A DNA stretch of 64,000 bases from Streptomyces sp. NRRL B-1347 (GTDB lineage: Bacteria > Actinomycetota > Actinomycetes > Streptomycetales > Streptomycetaceae), in NCBI RefSeq assembly GCF_000720325.1, contig NZ_JOJM01000002.1, positions 1 to 64,000 on the forward strand, read 5' to 3'. Under the pieces are notes generated by a model. It made no database searches and had not been told where the DNA came from. It saw nothing but the letters and a program-made list of their open reading frames with translations. This document shows, in pieces, positions 53,281 to 61,000 of the stretch; the stretch's first letter is position 1, and each line of letters starts with the position of its first letter. The position numbers and the translations under genes were made by a program.

Positions 53281-53733
53281 TCAGCCTCCTGTCCCGGGGG
53301 CACCGGGCTCTGCCGGGTCGTCGTTGGGCATGGTCACGGTCTTCTTGACCTCCCAGTCCGTGTCCACGAAGGGCAGGAGGGTGGGCACCTGGACGGTGAC
53401 CGTGGCGGTGGTGGTGTCGCCGCCGCCTCCGACCGATACGTCCGCGTCCAGGCCGGAGTCCATCGCGGCGTACCCCGCGGCCTCGCCGCCGGTCCCCTCG
53501 CGGGACTCGACGCGGGCGGCCGCGCGGGCACCGGAGCCGGCCTGGTTGGCCGCGTAGCCGACGAGGCCGAGCTGGATGGCGGCGAGGCCCACGAGCAGGA
53601 GGACGGGCAGGAAGCCGGCGAACTCCAGCATGGAGACGCCCTTGTCGCCCCGGGGGCGGCGGCTGGCTCGGGCGAGGGCCCGTGCGGGCGCGCGCCTGTC
53701 GCCGTGGCCCCGTCGTAACGCCGGGCTCCTCAC
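53281..53733 (-). CDS. TadE-like pseudopilin
   Basis: A 150-residue protein. An Arg-rich N-terminus ending RRPRGDKG precedes SMLEFAGFLPVLLLVGLAAI, the TadE-type hydrophobic segment with Glu five residues after the likely processing site. A Gly/Thr-rich exported domain follows. It is a minor pilin of the Tad system. The GTG start at 53733 overlaps the stop of the TadZ-TadE fusion gene by four bases (GTGA). Confidence 0.8.
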   Translation of the reverse strand: MRSPALRRGHGDRRAPARALARASRRPRGDKGVSMLEFAGFLPVLLLVGLAAIQLGLVGYAANQAGSGARAAARVESREGTGGEAAGYAAMDSGLDADVSVGGGGDTTTATVTVQVPTLLPFVDTDWEVKKTVTMPNDDPAEPGAPGTGG

Positions 53734-55349
53734 GGCGTCACCTCCCGCTCGTCCGCCGCTCCGGCCTCGGCCTTGACCGTCCAGCCCGCGTCCGTCCCGG
53801 GGAAGAACACGGGGACCTGGAGCTTCACCCGGGCCTTGATGACGTCGCCGTCCTGCCCGCAGGAGATGTCCGCGCTGCCCTGCCACGCCGAGGGCAGGCG
53901 TTTCTGCCCGGCCTGTGAGCAAGCCCCGGCCACGTCGCCGTCCACGGCGGTCGCCGCCGCGGCGGCCCGCGCCGCCTCGTCCGCCGCGTTCCCCGCCAGG
54001 GAGTACGAGTAGCCGTACAGCGTGCACTGCCACAGGATGCCGAGGACGGCGAGGAGGAGCGGGAACATGCCCGCGAATTCGAGGGTGACGGCGCCGCGGT
54101 CGGACTTCGTGGCGCGGCGCAGGCCGCGGCCGCCCTTGCGGCCGCCCCCGGCCTCCGGCTCCACGAGGCCCAGTTCACCGGCCAGCCCCCACAGCGCCTG
54201 CTTGACGGTGGACTTGGCGTCGAGGTCGTGCAGACGGCCCGCGTCGACGGCGGTGTGGAGTTCCTTGGGGACGTCCGGCACGGTCGTGCGGGCGGCGCGC
54301 GTGCCGGTGACGCGGGCGACGAGGGACGGCTGGATCTCGGTGCCGCGCGCGTGCCGGTTGACGACGGTCACCGTCTCCTCGGCCTTGCGGATCTGGAGCC
54401 GGTCCCAGAGCCGGACCATGCGCTTGGCGGCGCGTACGGCCACGACGTCCGGGGTGAGCAGGAGGACGGCCTGGTCGGCCATCTCCACGACGGCCGCGCC
54501 AGCGGTCGTGACGTACGTACCGCAGTCGACGACCACGACGTCGTACCGGCCGCGGAGCGCGTTGACGGTCTGCCGGGCGACGCGTTCGGTGATCTCCTCG
54601 CCGCGCTCGCCCTCGGCGGGGGCGAGGAGGAGGCCGATGCCGGTCTCGTGGGCGTAGACGGCGTCCTGGACGACGCGCGGCGTGAGGTCGCTGATCGCGG
54701 CGAGGTCGGCGACGGAGCGGCGGAACTGCACGTCGAGGTACGAGGCGACGTCGCCGGACTGGAGGTCCAGGTCGAGCAGGGCGGCGCTGCGGCCCGACGC
54801 CTGCGCGGCGAGGGCGAGCTGCACGGCCGTGAGGGTGGTGCCGACGCCGCCCTTCGCGCCGGTGACGGCGACGACCCGGCCGTTGCCCGCGGGCGCCGCG
54901 CCGGAGCCGGAGCCGTACAGCTCGACGGCGCCGGTGCCGAGGTGGCGCCGCATGCCGGTGGCCCATCCTGCCGCGGCCTGGACGCGCTCGGCCAGGGCGT
55001 CGTACGCGAGCGGGTAGGTGACGATGCCGCGCGCGCCGCAGTCCATGGCGGCGGTGAGCAGGGCCGGGCTGGTGTCGGCGGTGACGAGGACGACGCCGAC
55101 GGCGGGGAAGCGCAGGACCAGGTCGCGGATGAGGTCGAGGGCCGGGGCGGGCGCGATGCGCTCGTGTACGAGGACGACTTCGGGCAGCTCGTCGACGGAC
55201 TCGGCGGCGAGGTGGGCGAGGGTGTCGAGGAGCGCGGTGGAGTCGGCGACGGGCGCGGCGGGTTCGGCGTCCGGGAGCTGGGCGGCGAGCCCGCTCAGGG
55301 TGCGGGCGGCGTCCGGGTCGCCGACGGCGGGGAGGATGCGGATGGTCAT
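53730..55349 (-). CDS. TadZ/CpaE-type ATPase fused to a TadE pseudopilin domain
   Basis: A 539-residue two-part protein. Residues about 1-125 form a response-receiver-like domain. About 135-385 is a MinD/CpaE ATPase with the deviant Walker A VTGAKGGVGTTLTAVQLA (Thr in place of the usual Lys-Thr pair) and YDVVVVDCGTY. After a basic linker (GGRKGGRGLRRATKSDRG) comes AVTLEFAGMFPLLLAVLGIL and NAADEAARAAAAATA, a complete TadE-type prepilin segment with a secreted C-terminal domain (about 420-539). No stop or frameshift separates the halves. The ATG overlaps the upstream ORF stop (ATGA). Confidence 0.85.
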   Translation of the reverse strand: MTIRILPAVGDPDAARTLSGLAAQLPDAEPAAPVADSTALLDTLAHLAAESVDELPEVVLVHERIAPAPALDLIRDLVLRFPAVGVVLVTADTSPALLTAAMDCGARGIVTYPLAYDALAERVQAAAGWATGMRRHLGTGAVELYGSGSGAAPAGNGRVVAVTGAKGGVGTTLTAVQLALAAQASGRSAALLDLDLQSGDVASYLDVQFRRSVADLAAISDLTPRVVQDAVYAHETGIGLLLAPAEGERGEEITERVARQTVNALRGRYDVVVVDCGTYVTTAGAAVVEMADQAVLLLTPDVVAVRAAKRMVRLWDRLQIRKAEETVTVVNRHARGTEIQPSLVARVTGTRAARTTVPDVPKELHTAVDAGRLHDLDAKSTVKQALWGLAGELGLVEPEAGGGRKGGRGLRRATKSDRGAVTLEFAGMFPLLLAVLGILWQCTLYGYSYSLAGNAADEAARAAAAATAVDGDVAGACSQAGQKRLPSAWQGSADISCGQDGDVIKARVKLQVPVFFPGTDAGWTVKAEAGAADEREVTP

Positions 55350-55657
55350 GGGCGGCGGCCTCCCACGGGCCGGGCGAAGCCGGGGCGGGCACGGCGGACA
55401 CCGGCGCGGACGAGGGCCTCGGGGGTGCCGGGCGCCGGTGGCGGCCACCCGCCGTGCGCGGCCCGCGGCGGACGGACGGCACGCGCGGAGTGCGCGGCAC
55501 GCGCGGGGCGCACAGGGCGCGCGGGGTACACGGCCCGCGTGGGGCACGCGGGGTACACGAGGCGCCCGCCGAGCGGCGGCACCCCCGAGAACCAGCCGTG
55601 GCACCGGGCACGTGCCACCAGAACCGCGCGAGCCACACCAGCCAAGGGAACGTTCAC
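55346..55657 (-). CDS. Small Ala/Arg/Pro-rich protein in the tad operon
   Basis: A 103-residue ORF with start NVPLAGVARAVLVARARCHG and a repetitive middle (ARAAHSARAVRPPRAAHGG) encoded by tandem GCGCGG-type DNA. The family is not recognised. It fits exactly between its neighbours: the GTG lies 11 bases after the cpaB stop, behind GGGGGCCC, and its stop overlaps the next ATG by four bases. That geometry argues for real translation, possibly a leader that couples the two genes rather than a conserved product. Confidence 0.5.
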   Translation of the reverse strand: MNVPLAGVARAVLVARARCHGWFSGVPPLGGRLVYPACPTRAVYPARPVRPARAAHSARAVRPPRAAHGGWPPPAPGTPEALVRAGVRRARPGFARPVGGRRP

Positions 55658-55667
55658 AGCGGGCCCC

Positions 55668-56378
55668 CTACTTGTCCTCGTCCAAGGTGTACGTACGGTC
55701 CCCGCGCGGTACGTCCGCGTCGCCGCCCCCGCCGACCAGGGCGAGCCGGACGTGCGAGGCGAACGACTCGGCGTACGCGACGCGTTGGGCGTCCCGCGTG
55801 TCGAGGGCGAACGTGATGGGCACGGCCTCGTCGGTGCGGCGGCGGCTGCGGTCGTCGCGGTCGGGTTCGAGGGCCGTCAGCTTGCCGACGTCGATGACCC
55901 TGGCCTTCTCGACGATGACCTTCGACTGGTCCTTGCCGCGGTCGGTCTCGGCCTTGAAGGTGGCGTAGATGTTGACGGTCGAGCCGGGGGTGATCTTTCC
56001 GGCGACGCCGGTCGCCGCGTCGATCATGATGGCGATCTCCTGCTGGCCCGGGGCGAGCCGGGGCCGCTTCACGATCATGTCGCTCTGCAGCAGGGAGCCC
56101 TTCCGCAGCTGGGTGACGGCGATCTTCCCGCGGATCTCCCGGAGGTTGGTGACGGCGTTCTCCGACAGCCACCGCTCGGGCATCTCGACCTTCTTGAACT
56201 GGCCGGGCTCCAGCTCCTTGTACGGCGCGATGTCCGTCTTCAGCTCGTACGCCTCGGTCTCGGGGCCGACCTTCGAGTTCACGTCGCGGATGACCGAGAG
56301 GACGCCCGCGAAGGCGCCGATCGCGCACAGGACCGACAGGACCATCAGGATGACACCGCGGCGCTGGCGTGAGTTCAT
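55668..56378 (-). CDS. cpaB: Flp pilus assembly protein CpaB/RcpC (SAF domain)
   Basis: A 236-residue protein. One N-terminal membrane helix (about 8-28, GVILMVLSVLCAIGAFAGVL) is followed by a SAF/CpaB domain (about 40-100, VGPETEAYELKTDIAPYKEL, then ITQ-like AVTQLRKGSLLQSDMI). The RcpC region has AIMIDAATGVAGKITPGSTV. CpaB proteins sit in the envelope and stabilise the pilus, possibly through wall binding. It is the first gene of the tad cluster. The ATG begins 114 bases after the zinc-ribbon gene stop. Confidence 0.88.
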   Translation of the reverse strand: MNSRQRRGVILMVLSVLCAIGAFAGVLSVIRDVNSKVGPETEAYELKTDIAPYKELEPGQFKKVEMPERWLSENAVTNLREIRGKIAVTQLRKGSLLQSDMIVKRPRLAPGQQEIAIMIDAATGVAGKITPGSTVNIYATFKAETDRGKDQSKVIVEKARVIDVGKLTALEPDRDDRSRRRTDEAVPITFALDTRDAQRVAYAESFASHVRLALVGGGGDADVPRGDRTYTLDEDK

Positions 56379-56491
56379 GGGCCGGACTACCTACCTCGTT
56401 CGTTCGTGCAGCGAGTGCGTGTGGCTTGCGTGTGGCTACGGACGGTGAGCGGGGTGGTGCGTGAGCCGGTGGGGCGCGGACGGAAGGGGGC

Positions 56492-57391
56492 CTAGGTGGC
56501 GCCGCGGGGCAGCAGCGCCCGCGCCCCGGTGGTCACCTCGGGCGTGGCGGCCCGCTCTGACGGCGGGAGCAGCGGCGCCGCGCAGAACGCGCAGCGGTCA
56601 CCGATGAGTTCGAGACCGCACCAGTGGCAGTCCTCCCTCCGCACGGACGACACGAGTTGGTAGAGCACGGAGATGTCCGGGATGGCCGCGGCGAACTCGA
56701 CGAGCTTGCCGGTGGCCCACCAGCGCGCGGACTCGGCGGGCAGCGGCACGTCGACGGCGCCCTGCGCCTGCCACACGTCGGCGAGCGTGTCGGTCACCCA
56801 GCCCGGGGCGAGCTGCCCCGGCGCGTACAGCAGCTTCGTACCGAACTCCGGCGCGGGCAGCACCGCGTCACCCGTCGCCTTCACCATCGCGGTCCGCGGC
56901 GCGGCGAGTACCGCGAACTGCGTGCCCGGAACCCATGACTTGGTGTGCGACCGCAGCGTGACGGGCACGCGGTCGAGCCTGGCGACGGACCCGAGCAGGG
57001 CGCCCGCGTAGATGTAGTGGCTGAGCAGCCGCGCGGCGGACGCGAGCACGCCGGGGCTGAAGTCGCAGATCGACAACTGCCGTAACTGGAGGGCCAGTAC
57101 GGACAGCCCGAGCGGCGGCAGCTCGCTCCTGACGAACGCGATCCGCTCGCTCTCAAGCACGGACCGGATCGCGTGCAGCCGATGCCGCAGCGCCTGCGGC
57201 GCGGACGCCGGGCACAGCACGATCACGTACCCGTGGTACTCGATGAGCTGGTGCATCTCGGTGAGCGCCCGGTCGAGCGAGTACGTCTTCGGCGACTGGC
57301 CCGCGCTCTTCAGCACGGCGGCGGTCGGGGTGTGGCGATCGGGCGAAGGCAGCACCAGGTCCGGACTGGTGACAGCTATCGCGGTCGGCAT
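56492..57391 (-). CDS. Uncharacterised protein with C-terminal zinc ribbon
   Basis: A 299-residue soluble protein that I do not recognise. The main body is hydrophobic/helical (QLRQLSICDFSPGVLASAAR; LLSHYIYAGALLGSVARL). A C-terminal zinc ribbon CHWCGLELIGDRCAFC (about residues 258-273) has two CxxC pairs. The protein lies just upstream of the tad operon on the same strand and is often found there in Streptomyces as I recall it. The start is the ATG at 57391; a GTG two codons upstream (57397) is possible. A cytoplasmic regulator is one guess, without further support. Confidence 0.65.
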   Translation of the reverse strand: MPTAIAVTSPDLVLPSPDRHTPTAAVLKSAGQSPKTYSLDRALTEMHQLIEYHGYVIVLCPASAPQALRHRLHAIRSVLESERIAFVRSELPPLGLSVLALQLRQLSICDFSPGVLASAARLLSHYIYAGALLGSVARLDRVPVTLRSHTKSWVPGTQFAVLAAPRTAMVKATGDAVLPAPEFGTKLLYAPGQLAPGWVTDTLADVWQAQGAVDVPLPAESARWWATGKLVEFAAAIPDISVLYQLVSSVRREDCHWCGLELIGDRCAFCAAPLLPPSERAATPEVTTGARALLPRGAT

Positions 57392-57397
57392 GCGCAC

Positions 57398-57697
57398 ACC
57401 CCCGGCTCCGAGTCCTCACGCTCCCGTCCGCGCACGCCGACGTTCACGTGCGCCCCTAGCTGTGCACCATATCCACGCGGGGGCCGCGCTAACACCCAAC
57501 TTCCCACTGTTCACCTATGGGTTGCCGCGACGCGCGCGCCTCCGGGCGGTGCATCAGGCGTTGCCCACGGCAGGGCAGGTGGCGTCCACTGGTGTCGGCG
57601 AGCAACAGGTCGAGGCAGCTGTGTGGTCCTCCTGTTCGCGCCACACAACGTGCGCCCCGTTCGCCACGAAGGGCCTCATTGCAGCCACCCGAAGAGA
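57398..57697. other. Gene-free spacer
   Basis: About 300 bp. Short Cys/Arg-rich frames on both strands have no recognisable similarity. The GC content is slightly lower than in neighbouring genes. It may contain a decayed gene, but I can not identify one. Confidence 0.35.
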
Positions 57698-57952
57698 TCA
57701 CGACCTGGGATCGGCGAAGTACCCCAGAGCAATGAGGCAGACACCGGCACCCGCGACAACGACGGAATGGGCCACTCCGCCCCCCACGACCAGCAATGCA
57801 CCACATCCCCATATACGCGGATTCCTGACAGTTCGCTGGAGCCAGTCCCCCGGCATACGCCCCAGAAGCAGCGCGTGAATACCGACCACAATCCCCAAAA
57901 CCGCACCTCCCAGCAACACAAGAAGGAGCAGCAGCATCAACGCGCCAAACAT
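57698..57952 (-). CDS. Small membrane protein downstream of RHS gene, candidate immunity
   Basis: An 84-residue hydrophobic protein with two or three membrane helices (FGALMLLLLLVLLGGAVLGI; WGCGALLVVGGGVAHSVVVA; GAGVCLIALGYFA). It starts 138 bases after the RHS gene stop on the same strand. It is not a recognised family. RHS toxin genes are normally followed by a specific immunity gene, and a membrane immunity protein would suggest a membrane-acting or membrane-localised toxin. The ATG at 57952 is preferred; the frame extends to 58048 without a ribosome-binding site. Confidence 0.5.
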   Translation of the reverse strand: MFGALMLLLLLVLLGGAVLGIVVGIHALLLGRMPGDWLQRTVRNPRIWGCGALLVVGGGVAHSVVVAGAGVCLIALGYFADPRS

Positions 57953-58089
57953 GTACCCAAGACCCCTGTCACTCTGACGCCCACCCTCTACCCAGAAAAA
58001 TATCCTACATCGCAACGAAGCCGGAACACCTGGCCTCCCACCACCCAACGACAGAGCAGGGAGAGGCCAGGCGCAACCACAGTCGTTCG

Positions 58090-61000
58090 CTAGTGATTAC
58101 TGATGACTACACGGAACGATATCTCCAAATAGTGAGACTTCCCGGCCCCTCCCAATGCCACGATGCCATCATGATCCCCGCGCTGCACAAACTTGTCGCG
58201 GCTCGTCCCGTAACCCGTCGCATAGTGCGCGAACGAAGACAGGGACATGGAGTTCTCCACCGTAATTCGTGCCTGGACACCTCTCGGGCTCGCGCGCAGG
58301 ATCTTGTATGTAGCGGTGTGCGAACCCAGCACTGCCGTTGACATGTTGGAGCTTCCCGTCAGCATCCCCCAGGCATCCGAAAGGAACCTGCCAGCCTTGT
58401 TCCCCTTGTCACCGATTGACTCCGACTTCAGGCGGCCAGATTTCTTACCCTTGGCCCATTGCTTCATGATCTCCTTGCGCCGCGCGGCCGTGAGGTCACT
58501 CATCGCGACCTGTTGCGCGACTCGACTGTCCTCCCCATACACCTTGTCGCCAGGCAGAACACCTGCCGCCCATTTCATGCCGACAAGTCGAAGGTCGTCA
58601 CTACCGCCGCCAAGAATTGCATCCTGAGGGTTGCACTTGATCTCCATCGGAGCCATTCCACACGAACGCGCCAGCATGTACTGAGGGCTTGCTATTGCAG
58701 CCGGAATATAGGGGAGGTCAGTCGGCTGCGGCCCAGCCAGCGGCCCAGCGGCAACGTCGAAGCATGGCGCCAAGGGGACGACACCACAGGAAGGCCGCCC
58801 TCGGGGCATCCCACCTTGAGGCCCACTGTCCGGGTAGTCCGGGTAGGTCGATCCCCAAGTAGCATCTGTGCCGAAGTCCGGAGAGGCATGCTCTTCCTGG
58901 AAGGAAGCCTCGTCACCACAGGAACTGCGGTTACACGTGAATGTGCTGCCCATTCCTGATGCATCTGCCAGCGTGATAGGGCTGTTCTCAGAGTAGCTGT
59001 AGCCATTGAGGCTGCCTGGCTTCTGATGCTCAAGCAGCGGGTCCACGCTGATGAACTGGCCGGTCGCCGGGTCGTACTCGCGCGCCCCGACGTGCGTCAG
59101 CCCAGTCCCCTTGTCCACCGGCTTGCCCAAGAATCCCTTGTCGTCCGGCCAGGCAGGGGTCTTCTCGCCGCGCGGGGAGCCGAAGGGGGACGTGTAGCGC
59201 TTCGTCACCGCGTACGTCGTCGCGTCCAGGGCGATGCTCGACGTGCCGTGGTGATCGGCGGCCAGGAAGCTGAGTTCCGTGTCCGCGGCGCCGCTCGTGC
59301 CGGTGCGGACCGCGATGGTCTGGCCGTTGGCGGTGTAGTAGCGCGTGCCCGTGAGGGTCTTCTTCGTGCCCTTCGTCGTCAGACGGACTTCCGTGGCACC
59401 GAGGTAGAGGACCGTGTCGCCGTCGCCCTTGGCACGGCGGATGAGGAGTTCGCCGTCCGCGTCATAGAGGTAGGCGGTCTCAGCCGTTCCTTCGAGGGTC
59501 TTGGCCAGCTTGCCCTCTGTGTTCCACGTGAGGGTCTGCTGGGCCTTCGGCCCGGGGCGCTTCGTGGTGTTGCCGGACTTGTCGTACTCGTACGCGGCCG
59601 GGCGCGAACCCGTCGTCTTGGTGAGCGGGTGGGGCTGGCCCTGCGGCGTGCCGTAGTCGTACGACGTGGTCTCGTCACCCGACGACGCGTGCTGGGTCTC
59701 GGACTTGCGCTGGCCCGCGTCGTTGTACGTGTACGACGTCCAGTACGGGGCGGCCCCGTCGATGTTGGCCTTGGTGCGCTTCGCCGCGGCGCAGTCCGCC
59801 GTCTTCGGGGTCCAGGCCTCGGTCAGGCGGCTGTAGCCGTCGTAGTCGAAGCACTGGTAGTCGGCCTTCGACGTGCCGCCCTGGGTGGTCGCGTCGAAGA
59901 TCGACGTGACGTTGCCCACGTCGTCCCGCTTGAACTTCAGCTCCTGCGGCATGTAGCCGTGCACGTCGTCGGTGACGTAGGAGCGGGTGAGACGGCGGGT
60001 TCCCGCCTCGTAGTCGTAGTTGAGGTAGGCCTTCTTCTCCGTGCTGGCGCCGCTCATGCCGAGCGTGAGCTGGCGCAGGTCGCCCTGCGGGGAGAAGGCG
60101 GCGCCGTGCAGGTAGCCCGTGGTGCCGTCCAGGCCGGTCTGCTGGCCCGTGGCGTTGTACTCGTAGCCGATCGTCTCGCCCTTGAGGCCCGCGACGGCGG
60201 GCTGCGAGGCCTGGCTGATGGTGCCGTCGAAGCGGTAGCCCGTGCTGAAGGCCAGCTTCTGGGGAACGCCCGCCTTCACGATCGGGTCGTCATCGGGCAG
60301 GCTGAGTTCGCTCTCCTTGACCTCGTAGAGCGGGGTGTAGGTGGTGACCTTCTGGGTGTACGCCTTGCCCGTCAGGCCGCCGTCGTAGCGGGTGGCGGTG
60401 TCCTGCTGCCCCTTGGCGAGGTCGTCGAAGGTCCAGGCGGCGAGTTTGTTGGCGTCCGTCTTCTCGGTGTGCCACATGCCCGTCTTGCGACCGAGGTCGT
60501 CGTAGCCGTACAGCAGCTTCCGGTTCTCGACGTCCTTGGTCGTGAGAGGCCGGTCGAGGCTGTCGTACGTCGTGGTCGTGACGCCCTTGTCCGGGTCGTC
60601 CGCACTCACCTGGCGGCCGAACAGGTCGTAGGAGTAGGACCACTTGGCCTTGTCGGGGCCGGTGATCGTCTCCTGCTGGCCGCCGGGCGTGTAGGTGTAG
60701 CGGGTGCTCGTGAAGTCGGTTCCGGTCGGCTTCGGGCCGCCGTACTCGCGGCGCAGCACGACCTGGCCGCGGGCGTCGCTGACCTCGGCCGTGGCCTGCC
60801 CGCCGTCGGGGGCGCTGGTGGCCACCGCGTCACCGGAGTAGGTCGTCGTGGTCGTCCAGCGCGTCACGCCGAAGTTCTTCGTGACGGCCTTCGTGGCACG
60901 ACCCGCCGCGTCGTACGTGGTGTCGGTCTGGAGCGGCGCCTGGCTGCCCTCGGTCTGCACGGGAGTGCCGCTCGGCGCGGAGGTCTCGTCCCAGGTGTCG

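Noticed and set aside
57489..57812. Cys/Arg-rich 107-codon frame between the zinc-ribbon gene and the small membrane protein
   Set aside because: It overlaps the membrane protein gene, has no ribosome-binding site or family resemblance, and an equally long frame exists on the other strand.
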